DNA of 64,000 nt from Oasisia sp. SBJ-2009 (GCA_964017155.1 OZ024856.1:10350882-10414881), one strand, 5' to 3'. Shown: positions 1-64,000, counted from the stretch's first letter. A program made the numbers and translations. Notes: generated from the letters alone by a model not told the origin.

Positions 1-2764
1 AACGTCTACTCAGATTTCACGAGAACGTTTCCTCGCTCGTGTTTATTGCGTTAGCACTACATCATACGCTAGTCTCAGTCTTACAATCTTGGCTCTAACG
101 ACACTTGAGTTGTGTTACAACCAGCATTTGTTGGGCCTAACAACACCTCGAGAACCCTTAGGGATCTACGCAAAATTGTAACAACAAACCCATCCCATTA
201 ATCAAGTCACTAAACATAAAACCCACAAAGTGACAAAGTTACACACAGCATGTACTTAGGCCATACGTATCACGTTGATCAGTGTGGTACTTGACTACTG
301 GCATTATATTTTCATCACGCGAATCATCGCATTATCGCCCAGGCATGCTGTTCGTCTCACCGGTCCGCAGACATCGGGTCGTGACCTCGGCTGACATTTG
401 TTGTGTAAACAACTCGTGGACTCTCCTACTCTCAGGTCAGTCGCGTCTAATGGCGAACATTAATTAAACATTTGATTCGACAGGCGGCTGCGTCACGGTC
501 CACTGCGGGAAATAGACGGACAAAGGCAGACAATTGGCTTAACGTGGTGGCTGGCTGTATTGTTCAATGAGATGCATTACTAATTAGCTACCGCGAGCGT
601 TTTGTGTATCCTATTGTTGTGCATCCTAAATGATTACCTAACCGGGGTGTGGTTCATTTGGGGGTGTTTTCTTCGACCTGCGATTGTAGGCTACGAAAAA
701 TCCTCCAACTCTTCAGAGCGGAATTAATTTCCCAGAGGGGAAATATTTTGCCACAGTGGGGTGTGGTGCGAACGCTCCCACCATTCCCACCCTACGGGTT
801 TGTTAGTCATGACAATATTACAACTATAACTATTAGATAAGTCACGTCCATTTTTCTTTCGCATACCACCTGTACAGCACACGTCAATAACCACCATGGC
901 TCGGAGCAGATTTTGAATAGATGACATGTTGATTAGAACCAGCAGGCAGGAACTGTCCGGCTTCAGAGAATAAATGGCGTCCTTAAGTGACCTTCCAGAC
1001 CCCCCCCCCCCCCTCCCGACGTCCACATAGATCGGTAACCACAGTCAGATGTGCGACTGGTCATTAACTCGAGGTGTTGAGTCAGATACAATAATATACG
1101 TCGTGTAGCGCCGTGTTGGATTACTCGAAGCCGATAAATATGGCAAATAGTAAATGTCACACTTTAGATTGTCATACAGTGTATGTTATATAGAATTTCA
1201 AATAAAAAGAAGATATAAAGTTTGTGCAAGATTTGGGCACACTGATCTGTCCCTGGCCTGGGGGTTATTCTATATATTGAAGGGATAACAGAACTCGGGA
1301 GATGGGATGTTAAAACTGAAAGGTTGACCCTCAAACTGGGGTGTTAACACTGTGAAGGGTTGACCCTCAGTCTGGGGTTATATGGTGTGGATGTTGCTTC
1401 CAAAAGCATGTGGCAGGTGTATGGTTAAGACATCTGTTACACTCTTTCTTTACACACTCTTTCTTAGTAGAAGATGCAGTAGACAACTGGAATTGTTTAC
1501 TCACTCTAGCGATCGATTAACCCTTTTGCACTGATGCGCCTCTGAGTTTCGTTTCTAAGGATTTACTTTTAGGCGCAATATAAGTGACGAAATTATTATG
1601 ATTAGACACCGACTCTTTCCTTCCATGACGTTTCCCTGGAATTAGTTTTTGGTCACCGCGACCACCCAGCTTGTGTTGTCTGGTCGCACGCGTGTCATCG
1701 TTGATTTGACACGATTTAAGCGTAACAGCCGAAATTTATACGGGTAAAAACCACACGCCAGTAACAAAGCGTGACATAGCAAAACATCGTCTAGAACTAG
1801 TACGACTACACCACAACTGGAGGGCATTTGTCGGCTCAGTGTCACCAGTCGATACGCAACAGTGCGACAATTGAACCGAAGAACACGCCATTAGCACAAA
1901 TATAGCGTTATCGAGTCACACACTCACGTCTCACTTACCGGCGCACGAAAGTTACGGAGTTTGCAGCCGTCTAGGTGTGAGCCGTTGGTATAGCGCGCAA
2001 CGAAGAACTGGCGCCTGAATGAAGTCCAAACCACACGTCGATGTCTGTTGTTTGTTCAAAGCCCTCGTTTCCGGTCCGACTCGTAACAACCGTAAATCCC
2101 GTCGGAAAAACAGCCGGCGACAGCGACAAAAACGCGACACTTCCGCAGACAAGGTTCACCAGCCGTGGGTCACGTGGCGCGCAGGTTAAACAGAAATAAA
2201 CAAACTTGACCTGATTGTCGTCGAATGATGCGGCATTGCACGACGTGACATCAATTGGGTTCGTCCGCAGGCGCCCGCCGCGTTGAGTTCGGTCGCCGAA
2301 CGCTGATATCGACTACATTAATCAATGTATGTTAATCGAGCTTCGTTATAAGTGGCATTACAGTTACACTCGTAGCGGATGGCTCCGTGTAATGACGTCC
2401 TACTGAGACGTAATCCACTTGAAACTGATCTGCCGCAAGATGCGGATGCGTAGAAAGAGCGGAGTCTACTGCTGACAGACAGCGGCGCTGGAGGGGCACC
2501 CTTACGACTGACGATTACCTTAGCACGCCAACACCCCGGCCTTAGGCGGGAGGCGTGCTAATTCAACTAGAGGCGGTACAAAAAACATACTCGCTTCCCA
2601 GACGAGGGATATCGCGCACGGAAAAGTGTCTGGAAAAGTGTAATAAGTGGAAATAGTTCAAGCGTTACCACATCAGGATGCAGATCGTGACTACCGCGTG
2701 CAGTTTATTTGAATAAGAAATGTTTTTGATAACTGGTTGAGAAGTGGTCTGATTTTAGGCAGGT
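1..2764. other. Left flank, no gene recognised
   Basis: I find no exon of a recognisable family on either strand here. The open frames are short, lack splice-site support and encode low-information peptides. A C-homopolymer (about 14 bases) lies at 1000-1013. A GC-rich block around 2520-2570 contains a short imperfect stem (gcacgcc ... ggcgtgc). Unique-looking, moderately AT-rich sequence otherwise. Confidence 0.5.
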
Positions 2765-2765
<1 letters not shown>

Positions 2766-2826
<61 letters not shown>

Positions 2827-2899
2827 TGCGTGTGCGTTTGTATATGTGTGTGTGCGTGCGCGGTGTGTGTGGTGTGTGTAATTGTGTATATATCTGTGT

Positions 2900-2963
<64 letters not shown>

Positions 2964-3003
2964 GCGCGCGCGTGTGTGTGTGTGCGAGCGCGCAGGCGTG
3001 CAT
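2766..3003. repeat. (GT)n/(GCGT)n microsatellite
   Basis: Two pure GT tracts (about 2768-2808 and 2900-2932), each followed by GTGC/GC runs, form a compound alternating purine-pyrimidine array. The TH- and CV-rich open frames across it are repeat artefacts. Such tracts can adopt Z-DNA (general knowledge). Confidence 0.95.
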
Positions 3004-4208
3004 GGTGTGTGGATATGTTTACATATCAAATGATGACATAAATTAGTGTTGGTGTAACTGTAATAGGCTGTTGGTCATTGACGTTGCTATGACCACATGA
3101 CCCAGTTTCAACCAATGAGTCAGTTAAAGTCAGACAATCCAAAGTCGAACACATTTTACGACCTATGTTCTCTTGTAGATTCGTGACATTCTGCAACGCC
3201 CACGATGCCAAAGTCATGTACTTCCAAAACACACAAACAAACAAAAAATAAATTGACCGACGCACGTTTATTTACGAACACTACCGTCGACAGCTACATC
3301 CGCTTTTTGAACGCCAGCGCAGCATTTATTTCTGGAAACGACAGTCAAAAATGTGGGGAAGATTAATGAACGATAGCGGCAAAAAGGCGGGAGTCTGCAA
3401 TGTTTGGACAGCTTCGGTCGCTCAGTGTAATAATTGGGTTAGTTTCCCCCATTAGCCGCGGCCACGTCGGCCCACTGAACGCTTCACTCAGACAGGGAAC
3501 TCGTAAAAACAATCACCCAATAAACATGTATATTTCATTGGTAAATGTCAAGATCTTTTTACAACTGAAAAAAGCGCCAAGTTTAACGAGGACATTATTT
3601 CATTGACACGCCAGCGGAAGTGACCTGATGGCGGGCGCGTCGTCGTGTTGACGGTTTTCAGCACATAATGTTAAAAACTATGTGTAATAATTTTTTCTCT
3701 TTCTACAAAACTTCGAATATGTGCATTATATGTTCGTGTCAAGTAAAGTGCCAAAATACGACATAATATGTTGATTATGAACTCACGTCATTAAACCAGT
3801 GATATGCTTGTCACAAAACAAAGATATACCTAAACTTAAGGCTAACGCAAAAACTAAAACTAAATCCTGGGAACACAAGTAGCATATCTGTACATACGAT
3901 TATTATCTTTACTGTGCTATCAAACATTATTATATCCTATTACATTAAGCATTCGCAATGTAATAACTTAAAAAGTTAGTAATATTCACATGTTCATCCA
4001 GTACGTAAGATTACTGTTTAACGGCGATTTCCGAAAATATAAAAGTCTGCGATTGCAATTTCGGGTACGGCCTGAAACACCAATCCGCATGATACTGGGA
4101 CGTCACCAATGATAGCTAAGTACCTCAACAAACTACAGAAAATGTACACAGAAAGACTGACCAAAAGGGCGCTTGAACAGGAAAGCGGAGAGGGACTACA
4201 CGTCATGT
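3004..4208. other. Intergenic stretch with one dispersed-repeat copy
   Basis: No gene recognised. The only structure I can support is one copy of dispersed repeat family B at 3588-3661, listed separately. The remainder is AT-rich unique-looking sequence. Confidence 0.45.
3588..3661 (+). repeat. Dispersed repeat family B, copy 1
   Basis: Begins gaggacattatttc and continues through cacgccagcgg, ctgatgg and a cgtgttgac..ttcag block. The same ordered blocks recur at 16942-17000 and 31364-31432 in the same orientation, so this is an interspersed repeat of unknown type. No coding potential. Confidence 0.6.
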
Positions 4209-4490
4209 TCACCTATCCCGTAGTCTGGTGGACAGTTGGGGCGCCACAGATGACCTGGCAACCAGCTCCCTCCACTCCTCTCGTCTCTCAGCCTTCCTCA
4301 TGGCGGCGCCCAGCGTCATGTCAGTCCATTCCGGGATGTTGTCCTCCCATCTCATTTTCTGTCTGCCTCTCCTTCCCCCTCCTTATACTGTGCCCTGCAG
4401 GATTGTCTTGGCAAGCCCTGGAGACCTTGGTACGTGCCCATACCATTTAAGTTTGCGTCGCTTTACTGTGGTCAAGAGGTCTTCGTAATT
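4209..4490 (-). mobile_element. Degenerate LINE ORF2 C-terminus
   Basis: Read on the minus strand this translates to a very familiar non-LTR retrotransposon C-terminus: KRRKLKWYGHV, then a GGGRRGRQKMRWEDNIPEW block, then AERREEWRELVARSSVAPQ and a natural TGA stop. One in-frame stop (TAA, just before GGGRRG) shows it is dead. Only the last ~90 codons are present, so it is 5'-truncated or decayed. The motif series is standard for the post-RT tail of endonuclease/reverse-transcriptase LINEs; I cannot assign the clade by eye. It is unrelated by eye to the LINE copies at 19.4 and 46.4 kb. Confidence 0.85.
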
Positions 4491-5775
4491 ACCCTATTAT
4501 GATATTAACAGTATCTTTGGGGTATATTTAAATCAGATTGGGAAAAGGTTAATTTTATTTAGTCTTTAAATTGATTAATTAATTGATTTCACAGAGCAAA
4601 TCCGTGATTAAAAACTGATAAGAATGTCGTAAGAATGTCAGTGAGCTGACCCCCTTGCCCGCCGGCGATCTGTACCCAACAGTTCCGCCACGAACACCGC
4701 TCAATCGACGCGGTGCGTCTCCCGTTGATAGCCGTTGTATTTACGAGGCCGTCCGTGAGCCCGAGTTGACGGGATGATGTCGTCGAGTACCGCCGATTGA
4801 CTCGGTCGAGGTATGTAGGACGGCCCGTGACGCAATGGAGATATTCCCGCCTCCCTTGGCGGGGGGAGGCAGACGGGGGTCAAGTCTGGGAACACGGGGA
4901 AACTCCGTGCTTCCCATTCCCGCCTCGTGTTGCTACATTCCCCGTCCTTGTTTTCCCGGGGAACAAGGCGGGTCTGCCCGCGGGTGTTTCCCACTGGTGG
5001 CTCGCCTGGTGTTGTCTAAGACAATAAGAGAAGGCAACCAAGAAGTGTTCTATCTTCATCTCGTTGACAGACACAATGACATGGGACAAATCCGTACAAT
5101 GTAGTGCCAAATGTCACTAGTTGTTACACACACATTTCTCTCCGCGCACACACAACTCTGGTGTTTACTCATTGAAAGAACAACGTGGGTTTCACATTGT
5201 CTATATAATATGCATACGTACATAAGTTACCGACGTAACTGTGAAACTTTTTGGGGGAATGGAAATCTCAACTTGAACTAGGCACATACAGGTCCCGCTG
5301 ATTTTAGGTTATATCATCAGCAGACCTTATCATTATTAATGGAGAACAAACATGAATAACATGAAACGCCTCAAGAATAGAACGACATGTTCTAGAAGTA
5401 TAGGCATAGAGTTAGCCTATAGATAAGACCGGAATGGTTTGGATGGACACCAGAAACAGGTTGATGGAGGTGAAGTAGGCCAAGCACACAAAGTATCTGA
5501 ACAAACAACCACACCTTTCAATTAGGTCTGTCATATCAAATCACATGAACGGGCTTGAAACCTTGTCTGTTCGGTTACCCGGAACCATTCTCTTGAACCA
5601 GGAATGGTAATATTATTACGCTGCCGCTGTCCGCTGGTCCATTGCACACATAAACGTGTGGACATCCGGCTGAATCAGTTGAACGTTCACCCACTTGCTA
5701 TATCTCGTCGTCGACCAGGCGACATCAAAAACAATTGTGATTAGGTCGTTGCTCACGCATGCACTGCTATTACCC
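4491..5775. other. Intergenic, GC-rich patch, no gene recognised
   Basis: 4640-5010 is distinctly GC-richer than its surroundings and open in several frames on both strands. It lacks recognisable motifs and splice-bounded exons, so I do not call a gene. The rest is AT-rich without evident structure. Confidence 0.4.
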
Positions 5776-5779
5776 CCTG

Positions 5780-5920
5780 CCACTTGTATACAGTCTTCCG
5801 GCTTTTGAATATTATCCGCGTGACCTAAACAATGCTGCCACCTCACGGGTACTGATTAATCCTGGCGTAACTCTTGTTTTAAAAACAACTGTAAATTTGA
5901 ATTTTAACTTTTTTTTTAAC
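5780..5920 (-). repeat. Dispersed repeat family A, copy 1
   Basis: On the minus strand it reads ...caaatttacagttg..., a decayed middle, then gaggtggcagca and cggataatattcaaaagcc. The same blocks in the same order occur at 6100-6160 (-), 11630-11770 (+) and 50870-51020 (+), defining an interspersed family of about 140 bp. Confidence 0.65.
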
Positions 5921-6099
5921 GTAAGGTCAATGTTGAATACTTTTCATAGGATATCATTATCATGTAAAAGTATATCGTTATTTTAATTTTTATTTCATTG
6001 TTGGCATGAGAGCCAATCAGCGTCTCTACCCTAATTTGGGGTAAGGCCGCCCTGGCGGTTACAACTGCTGCCCATTAATTCCCCAGGCATAGATGTGTG

Positions 6100-6390
6100 G
6101 TTTAAAAGTGCTGCCACCTCACGGAGCCTGGGTAACCGAGGCTACTGATACCACTGTCATCAATATACAGTCATGCTTTTGTTTGGATGTTGTCCCCGGG
6201 GTCTTTAATGCATAATAATGAAGTGTGTTTGTCCCCGCACGTGTCCCTTGTGTTTCCTCCACCTCAGCTCCCTGGGTCCAGCCAGAAAGGGATGACTCGA
6301 ACCATGTCCCGCGGTATCGGTAAACTGGGGCCTGTACACAGTGGCCAGTATAGAACTGAATAATTAATAATAAAACAACAGTACAGTACA
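6100..6390 (-). repeat. Dispersed repeat family A, copy 2, with tRNA-like B box upstream
   Basis: Minus-strand core: cctcggttacccaggctccg followed by tgaggtggcagcacttt, the most conserved part of family A. About 150 bp upstream on the same strand lies ggttcgagtcatccc, close to a Pol III B box. This raises the possibility that family A is the body of a SINE. No convincing A box was found, so that is only a suggestion. Confidence 0.55.
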
Positions 6391-6399
6391 ACACAACTA

Positions 6400-7018
6400 T
6401 TTCATTTCAAAACACAACTTTGTATCATATGTCAATTACATCATATGCATGTGCACCATTCTCTAAGTCGGTACTGCACGACCAACGTGGAGGACCGATC
6501 TGCGACTTGGTTCGATTTGTGGACGAGGTGTCTGAAGCATTTGAACATAAATGACCTTCCAGTCCAGCAGCATTGACCTCTAACCCCAGACATTTAGCCG
6601 CTGACACAAGCTGGCACAACAATTTAACCAGGCCACAAGATTAACCTGACCTGCAGCGAATGTCGTGACAGATTAACGGTCTAGGAACATCACTGGAAGA
6701 TGTCCTTCCGTCCACACGGAAGTGCACTTCAATGAGCATCACTCGAAGACGCACAGTTCTGACCACACAGGACCACCTCCACGCTCCACGGTCAAGATCG
6801 CCTCTGACCTCCGCTGATCATGCCACATCCAAGGATAATAATTTGTTATGCAACAAAGCATAGAACAAAACCAACAAGACCTCAAGCGAAACAAAGACAT
6901 ACACAATGAGGTTAAAAGGTCTGCATACAAGACAGACATTCGTCCAACTATTACTAGAATATGCAAGCATTGGTGTATACACACAGACAAGCACGCACCC
7001 ACCACGCACGAACGTACG
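6400..7018. other. Intergenic, no gene recognised
   Basis: No supported feature. Open frames here are short and continue into the CA repeat. Confidence 0.4.
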
Positions 7019-7019
7019 C

Positions 7020-7025
7020 ACTCAA

Positions 7026-7107
<82 letters not shown>
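7020..7107. repeat. (CGCA)n-(CA)n microsatellite
   Basis: CGCA tetramers run from about 7027 into a pure CA tract ending near 7107. Confidence 0.95.
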
Positions 7108-7108
<1 letters not shown>

Positions 7109-7504
7109 AAAACGATGTATGGTGTCGAACTAAAGTACCCGATATTAAACGTCAACGTCGTTGCCTACCGTGATAAAAACACGTGTCGCTGTAGCAGGAA
7201 TGGGACAAGATTTGAACTTAAACAAAAGCCAACTCCCTCGTCGTATCAAGTGTGACTATTGGGAGCACAATGTTTGCAATTTTTTCAGACTGATGAGAAA
7301 CCTCGTCAGTGTAATGGACGACATACTTCTCCGAGTTCCGCCTTAAAGAGGTACATGCGCACTGACACTTGTGAGACAGTCTCTACATTCGACACAGGTT
7401 TAAGATGTGTGGTACAGGGTGGGGGCTTAAGGAAACATGTAGGCCTCAACCCCTCACTAAAACCTGTATATGTCTTCACTTTTTTGTTTAACTTTTCACA
7501 AAAT

Positions 7505-7835
7505 CATAATTATTATTCGAATCATAAAGCAATTATGTAGACTACTGCTTGTATTTGTTTAATTTTTTTGTACTAATTATTTATACGACACTAAAATGAA
7601 AATATGTTAATTGTATATAACGACGATGTATATTTTAAAATTTCATATATCAAGACAAATCACAATTTGTTTTCACGTGTAGTAACAATAAGTTTAATTA
7701 AGAAATATACATCATCGTTATAATTACATAATAACCATGATTTTTATTTTCGTCGCGAATAAATAATTACTACAACAATAAAAAAACACAAGCAGTACAT
7801 ACTTCATTAACTTAACATGAATCATAATTATAATT
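7505..7835. mobile_element. Long imperfect foldback (MITE-like)
   Basis: Two arms of roughly 130-150 bp are imperfect reverse complements. The left arm (about 7505-7655) contains actactgcttgtatttg, taattatttatacg and ataacgacgatgtatatttt. The right arm (about 7690-7835) carries the complements of each block in reverse order (aaatatacatcatcgttat, cgaataaataatta, cacaagcagtac). Only about 35 bp separates the arms. No protein is encoded. This is typical of a palindromic MITE/foldback, although transcription would also give a very long hairpin RNA. No target-site duplication was resolved. Confidence 0.7.
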
Positions 7836-7867
7836 AGTAAAATACATAACAAAAGTGTAAACATTAA

Positions 7868-7975
7868 CGGTTTCGTGTCGGGGTCGGACCGGTGTCCTTC
7901 CGATTGTAACAGCGAATGCATCTATCGAACGCGTTTACCAACGGAGCTATGCACATCAGCGGGTTTCCGGTCCCG
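7868..7975 (-). repeat. tRNA-derived element (tRNA pseudogene or SINE head)
   Basis: The minus strand has an A-box-like tagctccgttgg followed by a B-box-like ggtccgacccc. An anticodon-arm-like segment lies between (cgctgttacaatcgg, reminiscent of a GTT loop). The spacing is longer than in a functional tRNA and contains an imperfect duplication, so I read it as a tRNA relic or SINE head rather than a working gene. Confidence 0.5.
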
Positions 7976-8290
7976 GATTTAAGTTAGGTAATATTATTAG
8001 TACACACAAGAGCAGCCTCTTCCACCTATTTACCCACATCAACGACGCAACCGAACAGAACGACGAAATAATTCATTGGGTCGCTATGACATGTTTACGT
8101 CGCCATGGGTGATGGCTACACATCAAATGGCACTAGTCGACTCGGTACTCCTGCTCGTAGGACCTGCGTATGTGGTAGTCTCTAGTCACACCGGTTGTTC
8201 TTGCCGATCTCTGCAATCCAGTGGGCCAACCGCAAGATGGCGGTCGACGTGGCAGACTGAGTGATCTTGCGGGCTGGAGAAAGCGGTGCG

Positions 8291-19108
<10,818 letters not shown>

Positions 19109-19408
19109 ACGGGAAATGGTTTTCGAGTGGCGGCTCACTGAGCCAACAAAAACGGGTTCGTCTGCCATTACGAAAAAGTACCGTACAGGAATTGCATTAA
19201 GCTGGTTGTCTGAATTCTGTGAGAGCATATTATGTCGTGTGGAGTGAGTAGAACTGACGGACTTTTGTTATGCAGCGTGGTATCAGAGCTGAGAAATTAC
19301 GACAGACAACAGTTAGTGTTTTTCTGGGAGTTATACTAATTTTATACTGATTTTATTTTGATTGGTTATGTTCACAGATAACTGTCTGATTTTGGTAGAA
19401 ATGAAGGG
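19109..19408. other. 3' flank of FReD gene
   Basis: No close polyadenylation signal; the next plus-strand AATAAA is at 20743, beyond the LINE insertion. The mature 3' UTR may therefore include the LINE. Confidence 0.4.
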
Positions 19409-19447
19409 GTGTCAGTGCCAGTGTTGGGTAGCAAAGTGCAACTTCAC
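19409..19447 (+). pseudogene. Relic of FReD exon 7 segment
   Basis: gtgccagtgttgggtagc then aaagtgcaact: nearly identical to gtgccagtgtcgcgtggc then gaagtgcaact inside exon 7 (19014-19047). It encodes CQCWVAKCNF versus CQCRVAKCNS. It abuts the 5' end of the LINE fragment and is probably a leftover of a duplicated exon. Confidence 0.65.
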
Positions 19448-20482
19448 CGGCCCCAGTGACCTCAGACGTCCCACAGGGATCTGTACTCGCCCCCATCCTC
19501 TTCCTGTGCTACATAAACGATCTACCAAACCAAGTTTCCTCAACTGTACGACTCTTTGCTGACGACTGTCTCCTATATAGCAACATCAACACAACACATG
19601 ACGCAGAGACATTGCAAGAAGACATAGACAAACTGCAAACATGGGAAGCTGACTAGCTGATGGAGTTTAATCCAGACAAATGCGAAATCATCCGAATCAC
19701 TAACAGAAGGAAAAAGAAAATTGTCACCAACTACTCCATACATGAACATCAACTAAAGGAAGTTAAAGGCGCCAAGTACCTTGGAGTAACCATAGACAGA
19801 ACTCTGTCTTGGAATGAACATATCAACAATGTGACAAAGAAAGCCAACAACACCAGGGCCTTCCTGCAGCGCAACATCAACAGATGCCCCGAGGCTATCA
19901 AAACGCTATGCTATCAAGTGTTTGTCCGGCCAATCGTGGATTATGCCTCGACGGTATGGGACCCGTCCACAGAGAAAAACATCAAATCTGTGGAGAACGT
20001 GCAGCGATAGGCTGCACGCTTCGTGAAGAGCGACTACCGACGACGCAGCAGTGTAACCACCATGCTGGAAAGCTTGAACTGGGTGTCCCTTGCGAGCAGG
20101 CGGGCGGAAGCCAAGCTCGTAATGTTTTATCGGATTACAAACAACTTAGTAGACGTAACAACATCCGCACTCACAGCCGCTCCTACACGCACCAGAGGCA
20201 ACACACATCGCTACTTACAACCATTCACCCGCATCGAAGCCTACAAACACTCCTTCTTTCCAAGCACCATCAAATCATGGAACAAATGCACACAGTCACT
20301 CAATTCATTTAGAAGGCTTTTGCAGTCAATGCCTAGATAAGAACATATTTATGTCTTATTATCCCCCCCCCCCGCGCAACACCACCCACTACTTGCGACC
20401 GACCAAAGCTCGACAATACTCTAGCCACGTACATACGTGGCTATTACAGAGTATTGAGCTGCAATGAGAAGAAGAAGAAGAA
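19448..20482 (+). mobile_element. 5'-truncated non-LTR retrotransposon, 3' half of RT ORF
   Basis: Begins inside the reverse transcriptase at SDVPQGSVLAPILFLCYIND, followed by RLFADDCLLYS (the YxDD-type catalytic box as FADD), then FNPDKCEIIRITN, AKYLGVTIDRTLSWNEHI, RPIVDYASTVWDPS and LESLNWVSLASRRAEAKLV. It ends LLQSMPR-stop at 20338. Two in-frame TAG codons (near 19655 and 20008) interrupt it. The 3' UTR has a C-homopolymer, a tagccacgta..tacgtggcta stem-loop and a (GAA)n tail at 20468-20482. It resembles Jockey/CR1-type LINEs. The 3' part is nearly identical to 46434-46873. Confidence 0.9.
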
Positions 20483-21113
20483 CTCGTCGACTGCGCTTCT
20501 TGACATGTCCAGAAGAAACTATTATATTCAATGTGTGTTGACCTGTGACGTCACCGTTGTCACAGGGTGTGTGATCTGTTTACATTGTAACACAATGCTT
20601 GTTGTAAATATCATGGAACGTTGTTAACATGGTAATCAGTATATTTATTTGTGTCCTTATATATCTAAACATGCACACACATGAACATAGCTATTTTACT
20701 AAACTAACTTTCTGTCGTGTCCTGGTACTTGAAGTGTAACACAATAAACTGATCACATTCACAATTATTGTTACTGCTTGGTTAGTGTTTTTTTTATATA
20801 AATGTTGTTCTTTATTCCTCAATTACCAAGAAACATATAAGATTATGTAGGTTATGTACAGAGTTTATCCTGTTTCAGCATCACAAATAACACATTCAAA
20901 ATACTATTCTTTCACTTGTTTTATCACAAGGAAAACCAAGCTATGTAGTGCTGCCCAGGTTGAACCGTTGAAGGCTTTGTACCTGGTAATTAATTACACA
21001 ATAAAACTTTAAATATCATAATATTATTATTATCAAAACAATCATTGCCATATTGTGAGAAAAAATTAAATGTCACTGCATTTTAAATACATCTATCTGA
21101 TATTACTCTGCTG
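20483..21113. other. Convergent intergenic region with opposed poly(A) signals
   Basis: AT-rich. A plus-strand AATAAA at 20743-20748 could serve the FReD gene. A minus-strand AATAAA (tttatt at 20811-20816) could serve NUDT14, about 300 nt past its stop. The two signals are only about 65 bp apart. Inference from motifs only. Confidence 0.4.
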
Positions 21114-26582
<5,469 letters not shown>

Positions 26583-26927
26583 TTTTCAAGGTGTCAGCAA
26601 TGTCTTGTTTATATAACACGACCGAACACCCCCAAAGCGTGCCGCATACACCCCTCTTCCTGCACGATTCGTGACAACATACACAAGTCACAACTCTTCG
26701 TTGAATTACAGCGGAGCTAGTTTGAAATATTGATCGTCATGCAAATAGTATGATGGCATTTTTCCATACTATTATTATTAAATACAATAACATTAATTTA
26801 TCACACAGCTATACACGATTTTAGTTACGTTTATAATTAAATATTTGACACCGAAAATAAGAAACGAATTAGCGCATAGAACAATTTGACAGGAGCGCCA
26901 TCTGACGATCATAAGATGACGTGAAAA
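26583..26927. promoter_or_regulatory. Candidate bidirectional promoter, NUDT14 (-) / UBR (+)
   Basis: The two start codons diverge with only 345 bp between them, so both 5' UTRs and promoters must overlap here unless there are undetected 5' exons. An octamer ATGCAAAT is at 26739-26746. A CRE-like tgacgtga is at 26917-26924. A TATATAA-like string on the minus strand (26608-26616) sits very close to the NUDT14 ATG. No CpG-rich island is obvious. Motifs are only suggestive. Confidence 0.6.
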
Positions 26928-63246
<36,319 letters not shown>

Positions 63247-63262
<16 letters not shown>

Positions 63263-64000
63263 GTGAGTGGACAGAGAGTCTCAGGGTGAGTGGACAGAGA
63301 GTCTCAGGGTGACTGGACAGAGAGAGCCAGGGTGAGTGGACAGAGAGTCTCAGGGTGAGTGGACAGAGAGTCCCAGGGTGAGTGGACAGAGAGTCTCAGG
63401 GTGAGTGGACAGAGAGTCTCAGGGTGACTGGACAGAGAGAGCCAGGGTGAGTGGACAGAGAGTCTCAGGGTGAGTGGACAGAGAGTCTCAGGGTGACTGG
63501 ACAGAGAGAGCCAGGGTGAGTGGACAGAGAGTCCCAGGGTGAGTGGACAGAGAGTCTCAGGGTGAGTGGACAGAGAGTCTCAGGGTGACTGGACAGAGAG
63601 AGCCAGGGTGAGTGGACAGAGAGTCTCAGGGTGAGTGGACAGAGAGTCTCAGGGTGAGTGGACAGAGAGTCCCAGGGTGAGTGGACAGAGAGTCTCAGGG
63701 TGAGTGGACAGAGAGAGCCAGGGTGAGTGGACAGAGAGTCCCAGGGTGAGTGGACAGAGAGTCCCAGGGTGAGTGGACAGAGAGTCCCAGGGTGAGTGGA
63801 CAGAGAGTCCCAGGGTGAGTGGACAGAGAGTCCCAGGGTGAGTGGACAGAGAGTCCCAGGGTGAGTGGACAGAGAGTCCCAGGGTGAGTGGACAGAGAGT
63901 CCCAGGGTGAGTGGACAGAGAGTGCCAGGGTGAGTGGACAGAGAGTCCCAGGGTGAGTGGACAGAGAGTGCCAGGGTGAGTGGACAGAGAGTCCCAGGGT
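63247..64000 (+). repeat. UBR1/UBR2: 23-bp minisatellite seeded by exon 33 donor, >30 copies to window edge
   Basis: The exon ends gacagagagagccagg|gtgagtg, and the array unit is gtgagtggacagagagtccc plus agg. More than 30 copies of CCAGG|gtgagtgg follow the true donor, and the array is still running at base 64,000. Confidence 0.97.

Noticed and set aside
4640..5110. GC-rich block with overlapping ORFs of ~76-97 codons on both strands
   Set aside because: No recognisable domain, no splice-supported boundaries; could be a promoter-like or repeat-derived GC patch, but I cannot support a call.
7868..7975. Functional tRNA-Asn gene
   Set aside because: Box spacing too long and an internal imperfect duplication; treated as a relic.

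Overview
The window is eukaryotic nuclear DNA from an animal. It has many short, phase-consistent exons with GT..AG introns, remnants of several non-LTR retrotransposon families, tRNA-derived SINE-like elements, long (CA)n tracts and an exceptional density of minisatellites. A fibrinogen-domain lectin-type gene and the retroelement mix suggest an invertebrate, perhaps a mollusc or other lophotrochozoan. That taxonomic guess is low confidence.

Layout. 1-8.25 kb has no recognisable host gene. It holds a LINE C-terminal relic, microsatellites, dispersed repeats, a tRNA-like element and a long foldback. 8.29-19.11 kb (+) is a seven-exon secreted protein: signal peptide, complete fibrinogen-related domain, then two C-terminal exons of uncertain fold. 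Its introns hold a MITE-like inverted-repeat element and a 1.7 kb G-rich 20-bp minisatellite. 19.4-20.5 kb is a broken LINE copy with a small relic of the preceding gene's last exon at its 5' edge. 21.11-26.58 kb (-) is a complete five-exon NUDT14-type UDP-sugar pyrophosphatase (219 residues). 26.93 kb to the right edge (+) is most of a UBR1/UBR2-type N-recognin E3 ubiquitin ligase: 33 exon positions, about 1,263 codons, including the UBR box and the whole RING. It is cut by the window edge, and roughly the last quarter of the protein is missing. NUDT14 and UBR are head-to-head with start codons 345 bp apart, probably sharing a bidirectional promoter. The fibrinogen gene and NUDT14 converge.

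Two observations stand out. First, UBR position 12 is a tandem pair of homologous 99-bp, phase-0 exons separated by only 42 bp, the classic architecture of mutually exclusive exons. Second, minisatellites start or stop exactly at many UBR splice junctions, and several repeat units carry a copy of the exon edge plus its splice site. This yields arrays of 6 to about 60 near-identical candidate 5' or 3' splice sites (exons 8, 15, 17, 21, 22, 24, 25, 28, 30, 33). The same occurs at NUDT14 exon 2. This looks like a genome-wide process that seeds tandem repeats from exon edges.

All gene models were read by eye from splice consensus, reading phase and remembered family sequences. No alignment or transcript data were available.
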